From Olleya sp. YS (GTDB lineage Bacteria; Bacteroidota; Bacteroidia; Flavobacteriales; Flavobacteriaceae), in contig NZ_CP121685.1 of assembly GCF_029760915.1 (NCBI RefSeq), positions 1,834,001-1,898,000 of the forward strand: a stretch of DNA of 64,000 bases, in the 5' to 3' direction. Under the pieces are notes generated by a model. That model had not been told where the DNA came from and searched no databases. It worked only from the letters and a program-made list of their open reading frames with translations. Both the position numbers and the translations under genes were made by a program. Positions 36,610 to 45,322 of the stretch are shown one piece after another (positions within the stretch are counted from its first letter, which is position 1; every line of letters starts with the position of its first letter).

Positions 36610-37197
36610 ATGAAGTTTACAAGGTACTTTGGTATTATAATTGCTGCACTCGCGTTTTTTGTTGTTAGTCAGCAACAAATCACTGTACCTAATCAAGAAA
36701 TTGTTTTACATAGTTCTAGTAGTCAATTTACTGCTTCTCAAACTGAGCAAGCTATTACTACTATAAAAACTCAGCTTAAAAGCTTAGGTATTGAAAACAT
36801 CCATGTACTTGATCAAAACGGAACTTTAAAAATCATCTATTACAGTGACATTGATGTCGAAAGTGTAAAACATGCAATTTTAGATGGAGGAGAGTTAGTC
36901 TATGTAACAGACAAACAATCAGATGTTCCTCAAAGAGAAAACTACAAATTTGATGTCTTTGAGATTAATACATCTACTGAATCTGGTATAGGTTTTGACG
37001 GAAAGTTTATAGTTGAGGTCAAACAAGAATACACCAGAGCCTCTCAAATAACGGTTACTTTTTCAGCTATAGCTGAAAACATAAATCCATTACAACAACT
37101 TATACAAGTTGCCCAAAAAGTAAATACGTCTATCTCTATTGGTATTGATAAGGGCACTTTTAATATCCCAGAAGTTAGAGCAGGACCTACTGCTTAA
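36610..37197 (+). CDS. Membrane-anchored hypothetical protein
   Basis: A 195-residue protein with an N-terminal hydrophobic anchor or signal (KFTRYFGIIIAALAFFVV) and a mixed alpha/beta body. I do not recognise it. The ATG at 36610 was chosen because the longer reading begins at a TTG upstream of the promoter box. It lies upstream of secDF, separated by 157 bases with its own promoter. Confidence 0.7.
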   Translation: MKFTRYFGIIIAALAFFVVSQQQITVPNQEIVLHSSSSQFTASQTEQAITTIKTQLKSLGIENIHVLDQNGTLKIIYYSDIDVESVKHAILDGGELVYVTDKQSDVPQRENYKFDVFEINTSTESGIGFDGKFIVEVKQEYTRASQITVTFSAIAENINPLQQLIQVAQKVNTSISIGIDKGTFNIPEVRAGPTA

Positions 37198-37289
37198 TAG
37201 ATTTTATTTTAAAATCAGTTCACCTTACAAATCTTCAACTTAATTAAATGTTGAAGACATAAACCATTCATTTTTAAAACTTAAAATAA

Positions 37290-37320
37290 TTGTCAAAGAC
37301 TGGTGTAAAGTATATATTTG
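37290..37320 (+). promoter_or_regulatory. Promoter of secDF
   Basis: TTG (37290-37292), 20-base spacer, TATATTTG (37313-37320), 34 bases before the ATG. Confidence 0.75.
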
Positions 37321-37354
37321 CGCGATTAAAATTTGACATTAAATAAATAAAACC

Positions 37355-40300
37355 ATGCAAAATAAAGGATTAGTAAAATTATTTGCAGTATTGTTTGGAT
37401 TGGTAAGTATTTACCAATTATCATTCACGTTTAAAAATAACGCGATTGAGAGCAATGCAGCTGAATTGGCAGAAAGTAAAATTGAAGCCTCAGCAGAAGA
37501 CCGTTCTGCTAAAGTAAACGAATTTGCAACGAACTATTTAGATTCGTTAGCCACTTCAAAAGAAACGGTATTTTTAGGTAACACTTACGGAGAAGTTAAG
37601 CAAAACTCAATGAAGTTAGGTCTTGACCTTAAAGGAGGTTTAGAAGCTATACTTCAAATATCAGTAAAGGATATCTTACTTGGATTATCAAATCAAAGTA
37701 AAAATCCAAAATTTAGAAAAGCATTAGATGATGCGGACGAGATCCAAAAAAATAGCCAAAACACCTATTTAGAAGATTTCTTTGTGGCTTTTGATGCGAT
37801 TAAAGGTGATACTAAATTAGCCTCTCCAGATATCTTTGCAAACCGTTCTATGGTTGGAGAGATTGATTTAAATATGTCTGATGACGATACTAAAGCAGTA
37901 TTAGAAACAAAAATGGACGATTATATTGTCTCTGCTTTTGAAGTATTACGTAAACGTGTTGATGAGTTTGGGGTAACATCTCCAAATATCCAACGTTTAG
38001 GTAACTCTGGACGAGTATTATTAGAATTACCAGGAGTAAAAGATGTAGAGCGTGCAACAGAGTTAATTACAACAACTGCACAATTAGAATTCTGGGAAGG
38101 TCTAAAAGCGGAACAGTTTACAACATTTTTAGCACAAGCTAATGACGTTATAAAAGCCAAAGAAAAATCTAGCACAGAAGACGAAGAAGCGACTACTGAA
38201 GAGCAAGAAATGACTGAAGCTGAAAAAGCTATTGCAGAATTAACAGGTGAAGAAAATGAAGTTGTAAACGTTGTTAATCCATTAAGTGATTTATTAGTAA
38301 CTCCTGGATATGGAGCGACTTTGGCAATGGTTAAACTATCTGACAGAGAACAAGTAGCAAACTACTTAGCAATGCCAGAAGTTAAAGCATTATTACCTGG
38401 CGAATTAAAATACACTAAGTTTTTATTTGGGAAGCCAACTGAAGATAGTGAGTTAGTAGAATTATTTGTTTTAAAAGGAAACAGAGATAATGAGCCACCA
38501 TTAAGTGGAGCAGTAGTTACAGATGCACGTCAATCTTACAACCAAGCAAACAAAGTGGTTGTAAGTATGCAGATGGATAGTAAAGGTGCTAAGATTTGGG
38601 AAAAAATGACAGGTGATGCCTTTAAAACCCAAAGTCAAATTGCAGTGGTCTTAGATGATATTGTATATTCTGCACCAACATCTACATCAGGACCAATTGC
38701 TGGAGGAAGCACTGAGATTTCTGGAAGTTTTACCTTAAGTGAAGCTACAGATTTAGCTAACGTATTACGTGCTGGTAAGTTACCTGCAAGTGCAGAGATT
38801 ATTCAAAGTAGTGTGGTTGGACCATCTTTAGGTCAAGAAGCTATAGATAGTGGAACTATGTCTTTTGGTATTGCATTAGCATTAGTATTATTATGGATGG
38901 TATTTTACTATGGTAAAGCAGGTTTATTTGCTGATATTGCCATGTTATTTAACATCTTATTAATTTTTGGAATTCTGTCAGGTATTGGAGCAGTATTAAC
39001 ACTTCCAGGTATTGCAGGTATTGTCTTAACTATTGGTATGTCTGTGGATGCCAACGTACTTATCTTTGAGCGTATTAGAGAAGAGCTCACTAAAGGTAAA
39101 GACCAGAAATCTGCTATTCAAGATGGATTTAGTAATGCCTTATCATCTATTTTAGATGCTAACATTACAACAGGTTTAACTGCATTAATCTTATTTATTT
39201 TTGGTACTGGACCAATTAAAGGTTTTGCAACAACATTATTAATAGGTATTGGTACGTCGTTATTTACAGCCATTTTTATTACTAGATTATTAGTAGATTG
39301 GTATGTAAACAGAGGCGGTAAATTAGACTTTGCAACAGGATTAACTAAAAACTTATTTAGAAACATTAATATCGCTTTCCTTTCAAAACGTAAAGTCGCT
39401 TATGTTGTGTCAGGTATTGCTTTAGTTGCAAGTTTAGCGTCATTAACAATTAATGGTTTAGATCAAGGTATTGACTTTGTTGGAGGACGTACTACACAAG
39501 TGCGTTTTGCAGAACCAGTTAGTGCAGTAGAAATTGAAGGTATTTTAGCATCACCAGACGTATTTGGTAGTGCAACAGTAAAAACTGTTGGAGATGATAA
39601 TAATTTAAAAATTTCTACTAAATATAAAGTTAACGAAACTGCAAACGAGGTTGACGAAGAAATAAGAACTAAGATGTATGATGCTTTACAGCCTTATCTT
39701 AAAGGTGTTTCTTTTGAAGAGTTTAAAGATCTATCAAAAGAAAACAAGCAAGTTGGTATTATGGATCAATACAAAGTAAGTCCATCTATTGCAGACGATA
39801 TTAAGCAAGCGTCATTCTGGGCAGTTTTAGGATCTTTAGTAGTGGTGTTCTTATATATCTTATTCCGTTTTAAAAGATGGCAATTCTCTTTAGGTGCAGT
39901 AGCAGCAGTATTCCACGATGTTATCATTGTATTAGGAGTATTCTCTATTACCTACAAGTTTATGCCTTTCTCTATGGAAATCGACCAAGCTTTTATAGCA
40001 GCAATCCTAACCGTAATTGGTTACTCGCTGAATGATACAGTAGTTGTATTTGATAGAATTAGAGAATTTTTTAACGAGCATACCAACTGGCCATTCAATA
40101 AAGTCATTGATAGCTCATTAAGTAGTACATTAAGTCGTACGTTAAATACGTCTTTAACAACCTTAGTGGTGTTATTAGCCATCTTTATTTTTGGTGGAGA
40201 GTCTATTAGAGGCTTCATGTTTGCCTTAATTATTGGTGTTATAGTAGGTACCTACTCATCTTTATTTATTGCAACACCAATCATGTACGATTCGGTTAAA

Positions 40301-40366
40301 AAAGGAAATGCAGCAGACGCATTAAAAAAGAAAGAAGAAGTTATTGACGAAACAGTAGTCAAGTAG
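37355..40366 (+). CDS. secDF: Fused protein-export membrane protein SecDF
   Basis: A 1003-residue fusion of SecD and SecF (RND-type, proton-driven) that helps pull proteins through SecYEG. SecD half (about 1-650): first TM, LGLDLKGGLEAIL, an acidic insertion (about 270-295), P1 domain, then GTSLFTA. SecF half (about 670-1003): FVGGRTTQVRF, and GYSLNDTVVVFDRIRE. The fused form is usual in this group. A strong terminator follows. Confidence 0.97.
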   Translation: MQNKGLVKLFAVLFGLVSIYQLSFTFKNNAIESNAAELAESKIEASAEDRSAKVNEFATNYLDSLATSKETVFLGNTYGEVKQNSMKLGLDLKGGLEAILQISVKDILLGLSNQSKNPKFRKALDDADEIQKNSQNTYLEDFFVAFDAIKGDTKLASPDIFANRSMVGEIDLNMSDDDTKAVLETKMDDYIVSAFEVLRKRVDEFGVTSPNIQRLGNSGRVLLELPGVKDVERATELITTTAQLEFWEGLKAEQFTTFLAQANDVIKAKEKSSTEDEEATTEEQEMTEAEKAIAELTGEENEVVNVVNPLSDLLVTPGYGATLAMVKLSDREQVANYLAMPEVKALLPGELKYTKFLFGKPTEDSELVELFVLKGNRDNEPPLSGAVVTDARQSYNQANKVVVSMQMDSKGAKIWEKMTGDAFKTQSQIAVVLDDIVYSAPTSTSGPIAGGSTEISGSFTLSEATDLANVLRAGKLPASAEIIQSSVVGPSLGQEAIDSGTMSFGIALALVLLWMVFYYGKAGLFADIAMLFNILLIFGILSGIGAVLTLPGIAGIVLTIGMSVDANVLIFERIREELTKGKDQKSAIQDGFSNALSSILDANITTGLTALILFIFGTGPIKGFATTLLIGIGTSLFTAIFITRLLVDWYVNRGGKLDFATGLTKNLFRNINIAFLSKRKVAYVVSGIALVASLASLTINGLDQGIDFVGGRTTQVRFAEPVSAVEIEGILASPDVFGSATVKTVGDDNNLKISTKYKVNETANEVDEEIRTKMYDALQPYLKGVSFEEFKDLSKENKQVGIMDQYKVSPSIADDIKQASFWAVLGSLVVVFLYILFRFKRWQFSLGAVAAVFHDVIIVLGVFSITYKFMPFSMEIDQAFIAAILTVIGYSLNDTVVVFDRIREFFNEHTNWPFNKVIDSSLSSTLSRTLNTSLTTLVVLLAIFIFGGESIRGFMFALIIGVIVGTYSSLFIATPIMYDSVKKGNAADALKKKEEVIDETVVK

Positions 40367-40386
40367 TCTTTAACTAATCTTATATT

Positions 40387-40423
40387 AAAAAGCCTTTCTA
40401 TTGATTTAGAAAGGCTTTTTTTT
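40387..40423 (+). terminator. Intrinsic terminator after secDF
   Basis: Perfect 14-bp stem AAAAAGCCTTTCTA (40387-40400) / TAGAAAGGCTTTTT (40407-40420). Confidence 0.92.
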
Positions 40424-40442
40424 AATTTAGTTTTAATGTTTT

Positions 40443-40550
40443 GGGCGTTACCCACTTTTGCTTTTAGAGGCAAAAGTGCGTCAGGCTTTTCACTCCAATC
40501 TTTTTGCTCGTGCCTCACAAAAAGGATTTCTATTACAATCCTTAACGCAG
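40443..40550. repeat. Intergenic element with terminal and internal inverted repeats
   Basis: GGGCGTTA at the left end (GCGTTA 40445-40450) mirrors TAACGC at the right end (40543-40548). Inside are hairpins CACTTTTGC (40453-40461) / GCAAAAGTG (40470-40478) and CTTTTTG (40500-40506) / CAAAAAG (40517-40523). It resembles the dispersed GGGCGTTACCC...CTTAACGC intergenic repeats I know from flavobacterial genomes; no coding capacity. Confidence 0.6.
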
Positions 40551-40675
40551 GCAAGTCGATTATGCTATTTTGTGGGCAAAAAACATAGCAGATAGACTAA
40601 TTTGGATTCAAAAAAAGACCATTAAAATTGTTGTAAACAAATTGAATGGTCTTGATATTTATAGATTAAAATAAA

Positions 40676-41179
40676 TTATTCCACTAACTTATACTCAAAA
40701 TAGTCCATTTTATCACCAACATCAAGAAGTAGTTTTTGTGCAGTGCCTGCATTAACTTCTAATACAAATTGTGCAGGTGTATTGGATGGTAAACTACTTT
40801 CGTCCATAGGTTTAGCATTCTCTTGGAAACTAACAATACGCTTGTTATGGTCAAAAAAGATAAGGTCTAATGGGATACGTGTATTTTTCATGTAAAACGA
40901 ACGCTCTCTAACATCATTAAACACAAACAACATCCCTTGATTATCTTTCATGCTATCACGATACATTAATCCTGTTTGGATGTCGTAATCTGTTTTAGCA
41001 ATTTCTATATTAAATACTTTTATAATAGTATCTGTGGTACCTTTAAAAAGGGTGAGTTCACCTTCTTTTTTAAAATCTACTTTAATAGGCTCTATTACTT
41101 TCTCTTCTTTACAAGACGTCAAGTTAACAACTAGCGTAACGCATAAAATAAGTAGAGAAGATTTGATATAATGTGTCAT
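40676..41179 (-). CDS. DUF192 lipoprotein
   Basis: A 167-residue lipoprotein (lipobox LTSC) with the DUF192 body: EIAKTDYDIQTGLMYRDSM, GMLFVF, FYMKNTRIPLDLIFFD and PAQFVLEVNAGTA. Function unknown. The ATG directly abuts the lgt stop, so the two are translationally coupled. Confidence 0.9.
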   Translation of the reverse strand: MTHYIKSSLLILCVTLVVNLTSCKEEKVIEPIKVDFKKEGELTLFKGTTDTIIKVFNIEIAKTDYDIQTGLMYRDSMKDNQGMLFVFNDVRERSFYMKNTRIPLDLIFFDHNKRIVSFQENAKPMDESSLPSNTPAQFVLEVNAGTAQKLLLDVGDKMDYFEYKLVE

Positions 41180-42109
41180 TTAATTAACTTTTGTTTTTGG
41201 TTTAAATACAAACATAAAATACAAGCCTATTAAAATAAATGGGATACTTAACCATTGTCCTGTATTTAGTCCAAACCAGTTTATAAATTCGTCGCCTTGA
41301 GGTTCTTTTACATATTCTACAAAAAATCTAACTGTCCAAAGAAGAACTAAAAATAGCCCAAATAAAAATCCGGTTTGATCTTTTTTTGCGGTTTTAGTAT
41401 ACACAAACCACAAAATTAAAAACACAAAAATATAACTAAATGATTCGTATAATTGTGCAGGATGACGGTAAGGTACAGCTTCTAATAATTGAGACATATT
41501 AGAATTTTCAGTGATAGATGCATAAGCCTTTTTTACATCTTTAATTCCTGTTTTTTCTACAATCTCATATTTGTTATAAAAGTTTTGTATAAAACGTACA
41601 CCATAGTCGCTATCTGTTACTTTTCCAATAATTTCAGAATTAATAAAGTTTCCAATTCTAATAAACACAGCACCAGAAGCTACAGGTATAACTATGCGAT
41701 CTAAAATCCACATTAACGATTTGTAATTGTATTTTTTTCGGTATAAATACATACCAGCAATTATCCCAATTGCTGCACCATGACTGGCTAATCCTTGAAA
41801 TCCTTGAAACTCAAAACCACCTGCAAACTTAAACGGTAAAATAACACTTAATGGATCTTGTGTAAATAATTCGGGTTGATAAAATATAACATGACCCATT
41901 CTTGCACCTAACATAGTGGCTAAAACGGTGTAAATAAATAAAGGGTCTAAATACTCTAACTTGATGTTTTCGCGTTTAAAAATACGTTTCATAATAGCAT
42001 GTCCAAGGACAAATGCAACAATCCACATTAAGCTATAAAAATGAATTTTGAAATTTCCAACAATATCGATTCCTGTTAATGGATTCCAATCGAATTTAAG
42101 TAAGTACAT
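41180..42109 (-). CDS. lgt: Prolipoprotein diacylglyceryl transferase
   Basis: A 309-residue inner-membrane enzyme that puts a diacylglyceryl group on the lipobox Cys of prolipoproteins, which this window encodes in number. Seven TM segments, with GARMGHVIFYQPELF, GLASHGAAIG, IRIGNFINSEIIG and the C-terminal membrane helix. Full length; fourth gene of the folE-cysS-yidD-lgt-DUF192 run. Confidence 0.95.
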   Translation of the reverse strand: MYLLKFDWNPLTGIDIVGNFKIHFYSLMWIVAFVLGHAIMKRIFKRENIKLEYLDPLFIYTVLATMLGARMGHVIFYQPELFTQDPLSVILPFKFAGGFEFQGFQGLASHGAAIGIIAGMYLYRKKYNYKSLMWILDRIVIPVASGAVFIRIGNFINSEIIGKVTDSDYGVRFIQNFYNKYEIVEKTGIKDVKKAYASITENSNMSQLLEAVPYRHPAQLYESFSYIFVFLILWFVYTKTAKKDQTGFLFGLFLVLLWTVRFFVEYVKEPQGDEFINWFGLNTGQWLSIPFILIGLYFMFVFKPKTKVN

Positions 42110-42165
42110 AGTTTGTTTTTTGGAGTTGTAAATATAGCATTTATGCTTTATTTATTAGAATTTAT

Positions 42166-42387
42166 TTAAGGTACAGGATCAAAACCACTTCCTCCCCATG
42201 GATGACAACTAAAAATACGTTTTAGGCTTAATCGTCCACCTTTTAATAATCCGTGTTTTAATAATGCTTCTTTGGTGTAATGTGAGCATGTTGGTTGGTA
42301 TCTACAGGTTGCTGGAGTAAATGGAGAGATAAGGGTTTGATAAACCTTTATTAAAAATAAGAATGGTGCGATTAATAGTTTTTTCAT
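42166..42387 (-). CDS. yidD: Membrane protein insertion efficiency factor YidD
   Basis: A 73-residue protein with the family signature [21 protein letters not shown] and [17 protein letters not shown]. It is thought to aid YidC-dependent membrane insertion. It lies 56 bases before lgt and 41 bases after cysS. Confidence 0.95.
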   Translation of the reverse strand: MKKLLIAPFLFLIKVYQTLISPFTPATCRYQPTCSHYTKEALLKHGLLKGGRLSLKRIFSCHPWGGSGFDPVP

Positions 42388-42428
42388 AATAAAAAAGTCC
42401 TCTCTAAAACAAAAGGACTTAATTAGTT

Positions 42429-43913
42429 TTAATTAGTAGAAAAGGTCGTCCCTTCCTTACCATCGTTAAGTTGAATACCTGCTTCTGCAAGCTCGTCTCT
42501 AATTTTATCCGACAAGGCAAAGTCTTTATTAGCTCTGGCTTCTTGACGTAGTTTAATTAATAACTCTACTGCTCCAGTAAGTTTATCTGTTCCAGATGAG
42601 CTTATCGATTTATCGTTTTTTAGACCTAAAATATCAAAAATAAAAGCATTGATGGATTTTTTAAAACTGTCTAAATCCTTTTCAGAGATAGTTTCTGTGC
42701 CTTCTTTAATTTGATTGATGTATTTAACACCTTCAAATAAATTGGCGATTAAAATAGGTGTGTTAAAGTCATCATTCATCGCATCATAGCATTTTTGTTG
42801 CCATGCTTCTATATTTAATGATGAGGTGTCAGCAGTTTTTAAATCATCTAACTGACTCACTGCTTCCATTAATCTGTTATAGCCTTTTTCGCTTGCTAAT
42901 AATCCATCATTTGTAAAATCTAAAATACTTCTGTAATGTGCTTGAAGCATAAAAAATCTTGCAACACTTGGTGTGTAGGCTTTGGTAATGTGCGGATTAT
43001 TACCAGAAAAAATCTCTGAAGGTAATATAAAATTACCTGTTGATTTTGCCATTTTTTTACCATTCATAATTAGCATATTGGCATGCATCCAGTAGTTAAC
43101 TGGCGTATTACCTTTGGCTGCTTGGTTTTGGGCAATCTCACACTCGTGATGTGGGAATTTTAAATCCATTCCGCCACCATGAATGTCAAAATGCTCACCA
43201 AGATATTTGGTGCTCATAGCTGTACATTCCAAATGCCAACCAGGGAAACCATCGCTCCATGGTGATGGCCAACGCATAATATGTGTTGGTTCTGCTTTTT
43301 TCCAAAGTGCAAAATCTTGAGGGTTTTTCTTGTCTGATTGTCCATCAAGCTCTCTGGTATTATGAATAAGATCTTCTAATTTACGTTTACTTAAAATACC
43401 GTAATTATTAGTTATATTGTATTTGTGTACATCAAAATAAACAGACCCATTAACCTCGTAAGCAAAACCATTGTCGATAATGGTTTTAATAAGCTCTATC
43501 TGCTCAATAATATGTCCTGTAGCAGTAGGTTCTATACTAGGAGGAAGAAAGTTAAAGGTGTTTAATATATTATGAAAGTCTACTGTATAGCGTTGCACGA
43601 CTTCCATTGGCTCGATTTCTTCAAGACGTGCTTTTTTAGCAATACGATCTTCACCAACATCTGCATCATTTTCTAAGTGTCCTGCGTCAGTAATGTTTCT
43701 AACGTATCGCACTTTATAACCTAAATGTTTAAGGTATCTAAAAATAACATCAAAAGACATAAATGTCCTTACGTTTCCTAAATGGACATTACTGTAAACG
43801 GTTGGCCCACAAACATACATACCTATATAACCAGAATTAATTGGTGTAAAATCATCTTTTTCGCCACTAAGCGAATTATATATTTTGATGTGTTGTTGTT
43901 TGTAAAGTTCCAT
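42429..43913 (-). CDS. cysS: Cysteinyl-tRNA synthetase
   Basis: A 494-residue class-I synthetase. It shows [21 protein letters not shown] (HIGH-type HLGN), [20 protein letters not shown] with the zinc-ligand Cys, HHECEIAQ, and KMAKSTGNF in place of KMSKS. Full normal length. It begins 17 bases after folE. Confidence 0.97.
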   Translation of the reverse strand: MELYKQQHIKIYNSLSGEKDDFTPINSGYIGMYVCGPTVYSNVHLGNVRTFMSFDVIFRYLKHLGYKVRYVRNITDAGHLENDADVGEDRIAKKARLEEIEPMEVVQRYTVDFHNILNTFNFLPPSIEPTATGHIIEQIELIKTIIDNGFAYEVNGSVYFDVHKYNITNNYGILSKRKLEDLIHNTRELDGQSDKKNPQDFALWKKAEPTHIMRWPSPWSDGFPGWHLECTAMSTKYLGEHFDIHGGGMDLKFPHHECEIAQNQAAKGNTPVNYWMHANMLIMNGKKMAKSTGNFILPSEIFSGNNPHITKAYTPSVARFFMLQAHYRSILDFTNDGLLASEKGYNRLMEAVSQLDDLKTADTSSLNIEAWQQKCYDAMNDDFNTPILIANLFEGVKYINQIKEGTETISEKDLDSFKKSINAFIFDILGLKNDKSISSSGTDKLTGAVELLIKLRQEARANKDFALSDKIRDELAEAGIQLNDGKEGTTFSTN

Positions 43914-43930
43914 TAGTTATTTAGTTATTA

Positions 43931-44608
43931 CTAAAATTTTGTGTCCAATTTGATGTAATCTAAAAATTCGCGTCTAGTCGCTTTCTTTTTAAATTGTCCA
44001 CCAAATTCTGAAGTTACTGTACTGCTTTCTACGTCTCTTATTCCTCTAGAATTAACACATAAGTGTTTAGCATCAATGACGCAAGCAACGTCTTTTGTGC
44101 CTAACACATCTTGTAATTCTTTTACAATTTGAATAGTTAAACGTTCCTGTACCTGTGGTCGCTTTGCAAAATAATCTACAATGCGATTCATTTTAGATAA
44201 ACCTACTACTGTTCCGTTTGAAATGTAAGCCACGTGAGCTTTACCTACTATCGGTAACAAATGATGCTCGCATGTAGAATACACAGTAATGTTTTTTTCT
44301 ACCAGCATTTCTCCATATTGATATTTGTTTTCAAAGGTTGAAGCACTTGGTTTTTTGTCAGGATGTAAGCCTCCAAATATTTCGTTAACAAACATTTTAG
44401 CAACACGTTTTGGTGTGCCTTTTAGGCTGTCATCTGTTAAATCTAAGCCCAAGGTTTCCATGATGTTTGTGACATCTTTTTTGATGCTTTCAATTTTGTC
44501 AGAATCTGATAACTTAAAAGCATCTAGTCGTAATGGAGTATCGTGATTGGTGCTAATATGATTTTCGCCAATAGCATCGTTTTCTTCTATATTATTTTCA
44601 ATCTTCAT
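43931..44608 (-). CDS. folE: GTP cyclohydrolase I
   Basis: A 225-residue homodecamer enzyme converting GTP to dihydroneopterin triphosphate for folate synthesis. Zinc and substrate motifs STCEHHLLPIVGKAHV, VGLSKMNRIVDYFAKRPQVQERLT and the C-terminal HLCVNSRGIRD are present. The first 40 residues are a poorly conserved acidic extension. First gene of its operon, with a -7 box on its strand at 44647-44654. Confidence 0.96.
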   Translation of the reverse strand: MKIENNIEENDAIGENHISTNHDTPLRLDAFKLSDSDKIESIKKDVTNIMETLGLDLTDDSLKGTPKRVAKMFVNEIFGGLHPDKKPSASTFENKYQYGEMLVEKNITVYSTCEHHLLPIVGKAHVAYISNGTVVGLSKMNRIVDYFAKRPQVQERLTIQIVKELQDVLGTKDVACVIDAKHLCVNSRGIRDVESSTVTSEFGGQFKKKATRREFLDYIKLDTKF

Positions 44609-44646
44609 TTAAATACGGTCTGTAAATAGGTGTATAAAATAGTTTG

Positions 44647-44654
44647 CAAAGATA
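44647..44654 (-). promoter_or_regulatory. Promoter -7 box of folE
   Basis: On the minus strand the bases read TATCTTTG, a match to TAnnTTTG, 38 bases before the folE ATG. The remaining 150 bases up to the next rightward gene show only AT-rich sequence. Confidence 0.55.
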
Positions 44655-44803
44655 AGCAATAAAAAAATTTCTATAAGGGTAGGAAAATATTAATTACAGT
44701 TGTTATATATATAGGAATAAAAAAAATAGCAATAAGATAGACGTATTAACACTTATTTTATTAAAATTTTCTTAATTTTCCCACTTAATTTCACCTAAAA
44801 GAC

Positions 44804-45277
44804 ATGAGACTTAAACTATTATTTACTCTATTATTCGGTTTTGTGATGTTTACACAACAAGGCACTGCTCAAACCAAAAGAAAGCTACAAACACAATTAG
44901 TTAACTATGATAAAAATGTTGATGCACCATTGACTGCTAAAGAGTTAGCTATGTTGAAAGAAGTGTATCAAGATAAGTTAGAGGAATATGTATTAAGTAA
45001 TGCGCAACGAGTTAAAGATTTTAAGCACCTATTAAGAAATAGACTTGTAATTAGAGAAATACCAAATGTTACAGATGAGAGTAAATATACATTACTGTCC
45101 AGTGTTAAGCTATTTAATAATTATAATCCTGACCTTAAAAGAGACGATACGTTTAATAGTTCTACATTTAATCCACTTAAATATAACTTAGGGTTTTTTA
45201 CAAGTGGATCAAGTATTTATAAGATTGATAATACTAATTACTTTATTATTATTAAGCCTCAAACCACAAAAAAATAA
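44804..45277 (+). CDS. Small secreted hypothetical protein
   Basis: A 157-residue protein with a clear signal peptide (cut after GTAQ). The body is mixed helical then beta, with NYDKNVDAPLTAKELAMLKEVY. I recognise no family. It ends 45 bases before the giant adhesin start with no terminator between, so the two are likely co-transcribed. Confidence 0.75.
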   Translation: MRLKLLFTLLFGFVMFTQQGTAQTKRKLQTQLVNYDKNVDAPLTAKELAMLKEVYQDKLEEYVLSNAQRVKDFKHLLRNRLVIREIPNVTDESKYTLLSSVKLFNNYNPDLKRDDTFNSSTFNPLKYNLGFFTSGSSIYKIDNTNYFIIIKPQTTKK

Positions 45278-45322
45278 ATACATTAATTGTAATAGATTAA
45301 ATTGTATTCTAAATATACTACA

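Noticed and set aside
45302-45322. Extending the giant adhesin to an upstream TTG
   Set aside because: ATG at 45323 begins a typical signal peptide; the extension adds polar residues before it.
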